Assembly: GCF_003287895.1 (NCBI RefSeq)
Contig: NZ_CP030280.1
Location: 226,001 to 290,000, forward strand
Direction: 5' to 3'
DNA: 64,000 nucleotides
From: Blautia argi
GTDB taxonomy: Bacteria; Bacillota; Clostridia; Lachnospirales; Lachnospiraceae
The notes below the pieces were generated by a model that saw only the letters and a list, made by a program, of their open reading frames with translations, ran no database searches and was not told the DNA's origin. Position numbers and translations under genes: made by a program. Positions 18,690 to 26,304 of the stretch are shown here, in pieces. The stretch's first letter is position 1. The number at the start of each line of letters is the position of its first letter.

Positions 18690-20960
18690 ATGCGTAATGT
18701 GATTAATTTAAACAAAGACTGGGCATTTATTCAGCAGGACGCCGGACTTCCTCAGGTTATGCCGTCTGACTGGACAAAGGTTGACCTTCCTCATACCTGG
18801 AATGCTATTGACGGACATGACGGAAACGGCAGCTATGACAGAGGAAAATACTGGTATGCCAAAACCTTTGAAACACCAAAACAGCCTCTTGGCGGCGGAA
18901 AAGTCTTTGTGGAAATTCTGGCAGCAGGACAGCAGGCAACTGTTTATGTAAATGGAAAAGAAGTGGTTTACCACGAAGGCGGATACTCAACCTTCCGTGC
19001 TGATATTACAGAGGTGTGCAAGGAAGAAGGAGAAAACCTTCTGGTTGTTGCCTGTGACAACGCAAGAAAAGAAAGTGTATATCCACAGTCCGCAGACTTT
19101 ACCTTCTACGGCGGTCTGTACAGAGGTGTAAATCTCATCAGCGTACCGGACGCACACTTTGATTTGGAATATTACGGAGGTCCGGGAATCCAGGTGACAC
19201 CTGTTCCATGTGACTGCGGCGGTGCAAAATTTGATATTGTTTCTTATGTAAAAGAAGCAGACGAGAACTTTACAGTACTGTATTCTATTTGTGATGCTGA
19301 GGGAAAAGAAGTGGCAAGCGCATGCCGCCCGGCAGACAGCACAGCGGTAACTGTTTATGTTCCGGAAGTAACAAAATGGGATATTGACAATCCATATCTC
19401 TATACAGTTACAGCAAGACTGGAAAGAAGAAATGAAACTTATGATGAAATTTCTGTACGCGCAGGTGTGAGAAGCTTTTCCTGTGACCCGAATAAAGGAT
19501 TTATTATCAACGGTGTGGAAACGCCTCTTCGCGGTGTAAGCCGTCATCAGGATCAGCTTTACAAAGGAAATGCCCTGACAAGAGAAGATCACTTTGAAGA
19601 TGCAAGAATCATCAAAGAACTGGGTGCAAACACCATTCGTCTGGCACATTATCAGCATTCACAGGACTTCTATGATGCATGTGATGAAATGGGATTTGTA
19701 GTATGGGCAGAGATTCCGTTTATCAGTGTGATGAACAATGACCTTGAGGCACACCAGAACTGCATCAGCCAGTTAAAAGAACTGATTATTCAGAATTACA
19801 ATCACCCATCTATCTGCTTCTGGGGAATTTCCAATGAAATCCTTATCGGCGGTATTTCCGAGCAGTTAGTGGAAAACCATAAAGAATTAAACGCTCTGGC
19901 AAAAGAGCTTGACCCAAGCCGTCTGACAACTATCGCTCATGTATCCATGACACCGATTGAAGGACCAATGCACTACATCACAGACACAGAGAGCTACAAC
20001 CACTACTTTGGCTGGTACGGCGGCAAAATGGAAGACAATGGCCCATGGCTTGACAACTTCCACAAAATTCACCCGAACATCTGCCTGGGTGTTTCCGAAT
20101 ATGGCTGTGAAGGTATCATCACTTATCACGGACCAAACCCGGCATGCAAGGACTACAGCGAAGAATATCAGGCATTATACCATGAACACATGGCAAAAGT
20201 ATTAGATGAGCGTCCATGGATCTGGTCCAGCCATGTATGGAATATGTTTGACTTCGGTTGTGCAGCCCGTGATGAAGGCGGTGTGGCAGGAAGAAACAAC
20301 AAAGGTCTTGTGACCATGGACAGAAAGATTAAGAAAGATAGCTACTATATTTACAAAGCATACTGGAATAAAGAGCCAATGGTTCATCTCTGCGGAAAAC
20401 GTTATGCACAGCGCGCAGGTGAAACAACAGAAATCCGTGTATACTCCAACCAGCAGACGGTAACACTGTTCTTAAATGGAGAAAAAGTAGAAGAACAGAC
20501 AGCAGACAAGGTATTTGTATTTACTGTAGCATTAAAAGACGGATTTAACATCATTACAGCGCAGGCTGGTGATTTAAAAGATACCATGACTCTGGAAAAG
20601 GTAGAAAAAGAACCGGAAATCTACGTTCTGCCGGAAGTCAATGAACGTGCAGAAGGTGTTGCAAACTGGTTCAGCACAGTAGGAGATATGGACTTAAAGG
20701 CTCCAATGGAATTCCCGGAAGGCATGTACAGCATTAAAGACAGTATGGAAGAAATTGCCAAAAATCCGGAAGCGCTGGAAATTGCGGCAAAAGCAATTAA
20801 ACTTACCATGAATATGACGGTTGTTCCAGGCCAGGGCATGTGGGATATGATGAAGGGCATGACTCTGGACAGAATCGGTGAAATGGCAGGAACTCTGGCA
20901 CCGGAAGGCTTTGTGGAAAGTCTGAATGGAAAACTGATTAAAATCAAAAAAGGAGAATAA
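18690..20960 (+). CDS. Glycoside hydrolase family 2 beta-glycosidase (beta-galactosidase type)
   Basis: 756 residues: sugar-binding jelly roll (LPHTWNAIDGHDG), Ig-like domain, TIM barrel, and a C-terminal Ig-like domain plus an unusual Met-rich tail. The acid/base is Glu383 in GISNEI and the nucleophile is Glu470 in VSEYG. No signal peptide is present, so it acts in the cytoplasm on sugar brought in by the symporter 5 bp downstream. The segment WNMFDFGCAARDEGG followed by RNNKG is typical of LacZ-like GH2 enzymes. RNNKG also fits the N-x-K pattern used to spot beta-glucuronidases, so a galactoside or glucuronide substrate cannot be settled here. AAGGAG precedes the ATG. Confidence 0.88.
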   Translation: MRNVINLNKDWAFIQQDAGLPQVMPSDWTKVDLPHTWNAIDGHDGNGSYDRGKYWYAKTFETPKQPLGGGKVFVEILAAGQQATVYVNGKEVVYHEGGYSTFRADITEVCKEEGENLLVVACDNARKESVYPQSADFTFYGGLYRGVNLISVPDAHFDLEYYGGPGIQVTPVPCDCGGAKFDIVSYVKEADENFTVLYSICDAEGKEVASACRPADSTAVTVYVPEVTKWDIDNPYLYTVTARLERRNETYDEISVRAGVRSFSCDPNKGFIINGVETPLRGVSRHQDQLYKGNALTREDHFEDARIIKELGANTIRLAHYQHSQDFYDACDEMGFVVWAEIPFISVMNNDLEAHQNCISQLKELIIQNYNHPSICFWGISNEILIGGISEQLVENHKELNALAKELDPSRLTTIAHVSMTPIEGPMHYITDTESYNHYFGWYGGKMEDNGPWLDNFHKIHPNICLGVSEYGCEGIITYHGPNPACKDYSEEYQALYHEHMAKVLDERPWIWSSHVWNMFDFGCAARDEGGVAGRNNKGLVTMDRKIKKDSYYIYKAYWNKEPMVHLCGKRYAQRAGETTEIRVYSNQQTVTLFLNGEKVEEQTADKVFVFTVALKDGFNIITAQAGDLKDTMTLEKVEKEPEIYVLPEVNERAEGVANWFSTVGDMDLKAPMEFPEGMYSIKDSMEEIAKNPEALEIAAKAIKLTMNMTVVPGQGMWDMMKGMTLDRIGEMAGTLAPEGFVESLNGKLIKIKKGE

Positions 20961-20965
20961 GAAAA

Positions 20966-22360
20966 ATGGCGAAAACAAATAATTCTTCTGTTCCGGCATT
21001 TGGTATGAAGGACAGGCTCGGCTATATGTTTGGTGATTTCGGTAACGACTTCACCTTCATACTGTCCTCTATGTTTATGATGAAATTCTACACAGACGTT
21101 ATGGGGATTTCAGCCGGAGTGGTAGGTATGGTCATGATGATCGCCCGTTTTGTAGACGCGTTTACAGACGTGACTATGGGACAGATTGTAGACCGCTCCA
21201 AACCAACCAAAGACGGGAAATTCCGTCCGTGGATCAAGCGCATGTGCGGACCTGTGGCAATTGCCAGTTTCCTGATCTATCAGTCAGCATTTGCGGATAT
21301 GTCTTACGGATTTAAGCTGGTATGGCTGATTGTGACCTACCTTTTGTGGGGTTCCATTTTCTATACCTCCATTAACATTCCCTATGGTTCCATGGCGTCT
21401 GCGATTTCTTCAGACCCTACGGACAGAACTTCTCTGTCTACATGGAGAACCATTGGTTCCACACTGGCAAGCCTTGTCATCGGAACAGGTACACCTCTGG
21501 TTGCTTATGTAACAGTTGATGGAAATCCGGTTCTGGACGGAAGTCGTGTGACGATGATTGCAGGTGTGTTCTCTGTATTGGCAATCATCTGCTATATCCT
21601 TTGCTTTAACCTGGTTCGTGAACGTGTGGAAGTTCCGGCGAATAACCAGAAGCTGGATTTGCTGGGAATTGGAAAGAGCCTGGTTACAAACCGTGCGCTG
21701 CTGGGAATTATTGCTGCCGCACTTCTGCTTCTGCTGGCTATGCTGGGCATGCAGGGAATGACAGGCTATGTATTCCCCAACTACTATAAAAATGCAGGCG
21801 CACAGTCTGTTTCCTCTTTGGTCAGCAGTGTTGCCATACTTGTAGTATGTGCGCCTCTGGCAAGCAAGCTGGCAGCAAAGTTTGGCAAAAAAGAGCTTTC
21901 CATTGTATCTTGTCTGGTGGGTGCAGGAAGCTTCCTGTTGTGTCTGATTGTACACCCGGAAAATGTTTGGGTTTACATTGGATTCTCCACTCTGGCATTT
22001 ATCGGACTTGGATTCTTTAACACAGTTATCTGGGCAATGATTACAGATGTTATTGATGATGCAGAGGTGAAAAACGGTGTCCGCGAGGATGGAACTGTCT
22101 ATGCGGTATACTCTTTTGCAAGAAAACTGGGACAGGCATTTTCTTCCGGTATGATCGGTGGTCTGCTATCTCTGGTAGGGTATACAGAAAAAACGGCATT
22201 TGACCCGGTTGTTATAGAAGGAATTTTCAAGATTTCCTGTATTGTGCCAATTGTAGGTTTGATTGCTGTAGCGCTGGCGTTAATCTTTATTTATCCGCTG
22301 AATAAAAAGCGTGTAGAGGAAAACGCTGCAGAACTGGCTCGCCGTCGCGGGGAGAAATAA
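20966..22360 (+). CDS. GPH-family sugar:cation symporter (MelB/UidB type)
   Basis: 464 residues with 12 predicted helices and the family motifs GDFGNDFTF, DAFTDVTMGQIVDRS, KFRPWIKR and NIPYGSM. GPH transporters import galactosides, pentosides or glucuronides with Na+ or H+. It is coupled to the GH2 gene with its own AAAAGGAG site, and the two share a terminator 8 bp downstream. The substrate should match that of the hydrolase. Confidence 0.9.
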   Translation: MAKTNNSSVPAFGMKDRLGYMFGDFGNDFTFILSSMFMMKFYTDVMGISAGVVGMVMMIARFVDAFTDVTMGQIVDRSKPTKDGKFRPWIKRMCGPVAIASFLIYQSAFADMSYGFKLVWLIVTYLLWGSIFYTSINIPYGSMASAISSDPTDRTSLSTWRTIGSTLASLVIGTGTPLVAYVTVDGNPVLDGSRVTMIAGVFSVLAIICYILCFNLVRERVEVPANNQKLDLLGIGKSLVTNRALLGIIAAALLLLLAMLGMQGMTGYVFPNYYKNAGAQSVSSLVSSVAILVVCAPLASKLAAKFGKKELSIVSCLVGAGSFLLCLIVHPENVWVYIGFSTLAFIGLGFFNTVIWAMITDVIDDAEVKNGVREDGTVYAVYSFARKLGQAFSSGMIGGLLSLVGYTEKTAFDPVVIEGIFKISCIVPIVGLIAVALALIFIYPLNKKRVEENAAELARRRGEK

Positions 22361-22368
22361 GAAAAAAG

Positions 22369-22420
22369 GGCTGTCGTATGAAACAGCAATCAGAAGATTG
22401 CGCTGTTTTGTACGGCAGCC
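22369..22420 (+). terminator. Terminator of the GH2-symporter operon
   Basis: GGCTGTCGTA pairs imperfectly with TACGGCAGCC, with an inner AAACAGC/GCTGTTT stem and a short T-rich tail. Confidence 0.65.
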
Positions 22421-22452
22421 TTTGGTGTTTTGAATAAATTTCAAAAAACCTA

Positions 22453-22481
22453 TTGACAATTATAAATATAAGTGTTATATT
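22453..22481 (+). promoter_or_regulatory. Sigma-A promoter of the hsp20 gene
   Basis: TTGACA, 17 nt, TATATT, giving an untranslated leader of about 130 nt. No CIRCE (TTAGCACTC-N9-GAGTGCTAA) element is present. Confidence 0.65.
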
Positions 22482-22621
22482 ACAACTAGAACAAAGGAAG
22501 AGAGAAAAAGAACTCACAGGTTCTCATAAAATCCTGATTCCTCATGTTCCTGAAATCGACACTCTGGATTTCCCAAAGTGCTAAAATAAATTTGTATGTC
22601 ATTTGAAAGGAGATATGACTT

Positions 22622-23071
22622 ATGATGATGCCTAGTATTTTTGGAGAAAGTTTATTTGATGATTTTATGGATTTCCCGTTTGAAAGAGAATTTTTCGGAA
22701 GAAAGAATCCTCTGTACGGCAAAAACGAAAAGAACATAATGAAAACAGACGTAAGAGAAACAGAAGGAACCTATGAACTGGATATTGACCTTCCGGGATT
22801 TAAGAAAGACGAAGTATCCGCGAAACTGGAAAACGGTTATCTGACTATCAGCGCTGCAAAAGGTCTGGATAAAGACGAGCAGGACAAAAAGGGCAACTAT
22901 ATCCGCAGAGAACGCTATGCAGGCTCCATGAGCAGAAGCTTCTATGTAGGCGAACAGATTCATCAGGAAGACATTCATGCAAAATTTGAAGATGGTATCC
23001 TGAGGCTGACGGTTCCGAAAGAGGTAAAGAAAGAGGTAGAAGAAAACAAATATATTTCCATTGAGGGATAA
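22622..23071 (+). CDS. Hsp20 / alpha-crystallin small heat shock protein
   Basis: 149 residues. The alpha-crystallin domain spans about residues 38-135, with TYELDIDLPGFKKDEV, RERYAGSMSRSFYV and the C-terminal beta strand FEDGILRLTVPKE. The short N-terminal arm (MMMPSIFGESLFDDFMDFPF) is typical of clostridial Hsp18-like holdases, which form oligomers that hold unfolding proteins. AAAGGAGAT sits 9 nt before the ATG. It is monocistronic, with its own promoter and terminator. Confidence 0.93.
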   Translation: MMMPSIFGESLFDDFMDFPFEREFFGRKNPLYGKNEKNIMKTDVRETEGTYELDIDLPGFKKDEVSAKLENGYLTISAAKGLDKDEQDKKGNYIRRERYAGSMSRSFYVGEQIHQEDIHAKFEDGILRLTVPKEVKKEVEENKYISIEG

Positions 23072-23108
23072 AGACAGAAAATTAAGACCAACAGATTTTG
23101 TATAGAGA

Positions 23109-23146
23109 AAACCGTTTCGCTGGTGAAGGCTGGCGGAACGGTTTTT
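23109..23146 (+). terminator. Rho-independent terminator of hsp20
   Basis: AAACCGTTTCGC pairs with GCGGAACGGTTT and is followed by a short T-rich tail. The ~220 bases to the next start hold no gene; a TATAAT at about 23270 may be the next -10 box. Confidence 0.7.
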
Positions 23147-23367
23147 GGCGTTTCTGGTGAATGTGGAACAAAAATACATTTGTGTGCAGTGGGTTAGAAA
23201 GCAGTATATTTTTTTGGTAAAATGAATATTTTACAGGAATAGGGCTGGAAAGAACGGAAACAACTTGCTATAATATAAAAATAGTACAAGCGATAGACAG
23301 AAGCAAATGTACGATGAAAAATGAATAATGAAAATATAGAAATTAAAGGGGGAGGGTAAAACGCGAT

Positions 23368-24620
23368 ATGGAAAATGAACCGATTTTATATGTCAACATG
23401 CTGGGAAAGTTTTCTATGAGCTATAACGGCCAGCCAGTATCCTTTAAGCGTAATACAGCAACCAATGCCATGAAACTGCTGCAGATACTTCTGCATGCCA
23501 CCGGAATGCAAGGGGGGGGTATCCCCGACCCCAGCTTTGGGAAGAACTTTTCGGAAGAGAAGATTTAGCCAATGTGGCAAACAACCTGAGGGTAACAGTA
23601 CACCGATTAAAGAAAATGCTGTCAGATACCTGCCTTCCTGAATATGAATATATTCATATAGAGAAGGGGCTTTATAAATGGGAGAGTCCGATTCCTCTGT
23701 ATATTGATGCATTGGAATTCGCAAAACTGGTAGAGCAGGCAAAAAATGAAACAGAGAAGGAGAAAAGAGCAAAGCTTCTTTTAGAGGCCTGCAGGCTGTA
23801 TCGGGGCGAATTTCTTCCCGGTTTGTCAGGGGAGGACTGGGTCATTGTACTCAGTGTTCAGTATAAAAAACTTTATGCTTATGCAATGACAGAGATATGT
23901 GAATATCTGAAGGAACAAAAAGAGTATGAAACAATCCTGGAACTGACTCGTACAGCGGTGGAGATTTATCCCTTTGACGAGTACCAGACCTATAGAATAG
24001 ATGCCCTGATAGCATTAAATCGTTATAAAGAGGCACATGACTATTATGAAGAAACGTCAAAAATGTTCTTTGAAGAATTGGGGATTACGCCTTCAGAGAA
24101 AATGATGAACCAGTTTCACGAGATGAGCAGCAAAATGAGCCGGAAATACCAGGACGCAGAGGAGATTAAAGAAGGGCTGAAAGAAAAGAGCTACGAAAAC
24201 GGCGCTTTTTATGTTCAGTTACCCAGCTTTCGTGACAGCTACCGCCTGGTAAGGAGGCTGATTGAGAGAAACGGGCGTTCCGTTTTTCTGATGATTTGTT
24301 CCATTACAGACCGGCAGGGAAGACCCATGGAAAGCAGAGAAAAGCTGGAAGTATTGTCCAATAATCTTCATAAAGCCATTAAAGGTTCTTTGCGTCGGGG
24401 TGATTTCTTTACCAAATACAGTCCTTCTCAGTTTTTAATTATGCTGGTAGGTACAAACAGGGAAAACTGCGATATTATTTATGACCGGATTTTGGGCAGA
24501 TTTGCAGAAAATCATAAAACATGGAAACAGAACCTGCAGTATTACGTTTCTTCCGTAGCCGATACGGAGAGCAGTAATTCGCACATTCGGTTTCAAGAGA
24601 AGGAATCTTACTGGAAATAG
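23368..24620 (+). pseudogene. SARP/BTAD-type transcriptional activator, out of frame at a G8 tract
   Basis: Two frames make one protein of about 415 residues. The first 48 residues (YVNMLGKFSMSYNGQPVSF, NAMKLLQILLHA) begin an OmpR-like winged helix of SARP regulators. After the run of eight G at 23512-23519 the second frame continues the helix (PQLWEELFGREDLANVANN, LRVTVHRLKKML), followed by the BTAD tetratricopeptide domain (EACRLYRGEFLPGL, YPFDEYQTYRIDALI) and a C-terminal GGDEF-like degenerate region. Six or nine G would restore the frame; eight or seven would not. It lies upstream of the matrix operon in the same direction and is its likely activator, so G-tract slippage could switch it on or off. 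Confidence 0.72.
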
Positions 24621-24642
24621 GAAGGAACAGGAGTAGAGGAAT

Positions 24643-25092
24643 ATGAAACAGATGAACCTTGGACTTGCGGCTCCGAATCTGGTCTGTATTTGTGTAGACA
24701 ATGTAAAGGACAATCGAATAGAAGGAAGAATTTATCATTATTATACAGAGCAACCGGAAATCATAAAAGACACCATGCAGTTATTGCGGATTCTGGAAGC
24801 GTTTTATGACCGGATTGATTTTCCGCAGGCGGCAGAGCAGCTTCGGGAATTTGTGAATGATTCCGCTGAAGTGAAAAGGAGAAAACAACTGCCAAAACCT
24901 GTAAAAGACAGAGAATTTCTGATGAAACAGGATGGAGAATGCGGAACCTTTTTGCTGCATGTGCAGTATCGCCAAAATGCCACCTGGCAGGGGCAGATCA
25001 TGTGGAAGGAGAGAGGAAAAACTCTGGAATTTCGCAGCGCTTTGGAATTGCTGGTGCTTTTGGACAATGCATTGGCTGCTTATAAAGAATAA
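24643..25092 (+). CDS. Unknown protein with C-terminal RQNATWQG domain
   Basis: 149 residues, no signal peptide or membrane helix. I do not recognise the family. The N-terminal half is charged and helical. The C-terminal ~50 residues (GTFLLHVQYRQNATWQG ... FRSALELLVLLDNAL) are strikingly like almost the whole small protein at 26089. The domain alternates predicted beta strands with a final helix. It starts 22 bp after the SARP gene with GGAACAGGAG before the ATG, so it is probably cotranscribed with the regulator. The position on both sides of the regulator/operon boundary suggests a role in controlling or assembling the matrix system; this is inference. Confidence 0.6.
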   Translation: MKQMNLGLAAPNLVCICVDNVKDNRIEGRIYHYYTEQPEIIKDTMQLLRILEAFYDRIDFPQAAEQLREFVNDSAEVKRRKQLPKPVKDREFLMKQDGECGTFLLHVQYRQNATWQGQIMWKERGKTLEFRSALELLVLLDNALAAYKE

Positions 25093-25128
25093 CAGATTGA
25101 GAATATAATAATATAGAAGAAACAGAAT

Positions 25129-25167
25129 AAAAGTCTGCTGTATTCCCTGGGAGTACAGCAGACTTTT
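25129..25167. terminator. Bidirectional terminator
   Basis: Perfect 14-bp arms AAAAGTCTGCTGTA / TACAGCAGACTTTT lie between the converging unknown gene and the Rpn-like gene. Confidence 0.85.
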
Positions 25168-25186
25168 GATGTATTTGCCATATGGT

Positions 25187-25897
25187 TTATCTGGCAGCTA
25201 ACATATTTTCCCGGATTTTTTCAATCTGTTCTCTGGTTAAGCCGGTAGTCCGCATAATCAATATGGTATCAAGTCCATCTTTCATCAAATTCTCGGCAAT
25301 CGCTATTTTTTCGTTTTGTCTGGCAAGATTTATAGCTTCCTGCTTTTCTTCCTCTAAAATCTGAAATACCTTCGTCATACTCAAATACCTCCTTACTGTC
25401 TTTGCATAAGCTCGGTCTATAAACTTATCACTACTTACTAAAATACCCGTAATAACAAATGCCTGTATGTTTTCATTTTCAATCTGTTTTGCTAATTCCA
25501 CAACCTGTTCCATTTTCAATGTCAGGCATGGCATTTCCCAGGTATCCTTTGCATTTTCTACATCTCCCGTATATATTACAATCATACGCAATTTAGGGAT
25601 TTTCTTCTTTTGCGAATCGTATCGCTGCATAATTCTGCCAATGTAGTTGATATACTTTACGCGATTAGAAACTTTATCTTCTGACTCGTAATCTACGATA
25701 GCCAGTGTATCATCTTCCAGTAAAAACAAATTATCGATACGCATTTCGTTTGCAGACACTGCCGGTAAATTTGTTGGCAATACCTCTTTAATCTTTGGTA
25801 GGTTCAAGCCATAAGCCTCAAAGGATTTTTCCTTATAAGTTTCACTCATCAGCTTAAATTCAATATCTTTGTTTTGGTATACAATTCCTTCGGACAA
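25187..25897 (-). CDS. Rpn-family (recombination-promoting) PD-(D/E)XK nuclease-like protein
   Basis: 236 residues. The TTG start at 25897 is preceded by AAAGGAAG. The core RIDNLFLLEDDTLAIVDYES carries the D...E-x acidic pattern of the Rpn/PDDEXK_2 fold, though the usual lysine after the second acid is not obvious. The C-terminus has coiled-coil character (ILEEEKQEAINLARQNEKI) with a TGLTREQIEKI tail, seen in many Lachnospiraceae Rpn copies. Relatives promote RecA-independent recombination and are often horizontally spread. It is inserted between the SARP block and the matrix operon and transcribed against both. Confidence 0.7.
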   Translation of the reverse strand: MSEGIVYQNKDIEFKLMSETYKEKSFEAYGLNLPKIKEVLPTNLPAVSANEMRIDNLFLLEDDTLAIVDYESEDKVSNRVKYINYIGRIMQRYDSQKKKIPKLRMIVIYTGDVENAKDTWEMPCLTLKMEQVVELAKQIENENIQAFVITGILVSSDKFIDRAYAKTVRRYLSMTKVFQILEEEKQEAINLARQNEKIAIAENLMKDGLDTILIMRTTGLTREQIEKIRENMLAAR

Positions 25898-25990
25898 TAC
25901 AATTCTTCCTTTAATACAGTATAACAGTTCTCAATAGATGCCATCAATTATTACGCTCATAAAAGTAATTTGTATGGGAAAATTAAAAAA

Positions 25991-26006
25991 ATTATAAATT
26001 TATAAT
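25991..26006. promoter_or_regulatory. Perfect palindrome upstream of the matrix operon
   Basis: ATTATAAA followed directly by TTTATAAT, about 80 nt before the first start codon. It includes a TATAAT. It could be a promoter element or an operator; no good -35 is seen. The rest of 25898-26088 holds no gene. Confidence 0.35.
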
Positions 26007-26088
26007 GCTTGTAATGCTTTTCGTAATGGTGCTTTTATTACAATAGGTACATCAAATGAAAGAAAACAAGAAGGAGGTGCGGACAGAC

Positions 26089-26304
26089 ATGAAACACTCT
26101 GTAACAAAGGACGGAGCTGTTTTCTTGCTGGAGATTCAGCACAGACAGAATGCCACCTGGCAGGGGTCCATTACATGGGTAGACAGACAGAATAAGCAAT
26201 ATTTCCGCAGCGCTCTGGAATTAATAAAGCTTATAGACAGCGCATTAGATCAAAGCGTTGAAGAAGAAAGGGAAGGAGAAGAAAGCGGATATGAAGAAGA
26301 ATAG
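26089..26304 (+). CDS. Small RQNATWQG-domain protein, first gene of the matrix operon
   Basis: 71 residues from the ATG at 26089, chosen because AAGGAGGTG lies 10 nt upstream; an in-frame ATG at 26056 has none. The sequence is essentially one copy of the domain at the end of the 24643 gene: FLLEIQHRQNATWQG, then FRSALELIKLIDSAL and an acidic tail. No signal peptide, so it stays in the cytoplasm. Its stop overlaps the start of the adhesin gene, indicating translational coupling. The function is unknown. Confidence 0.65.
   Translation: MKHSVTKDGAVFLLEIQHRQNATWQGSITWVDRQNKQYFRSALELIKLIDSALDQSVEEEREGEESGYEEE

Noticed and set aside
22369..22420. CIRCE heat-shock operator before hsp20
   Set aside because: No TTAGCACTC/GAGTGCTAA element is present; the hairpin here is the end of the preceding operon.
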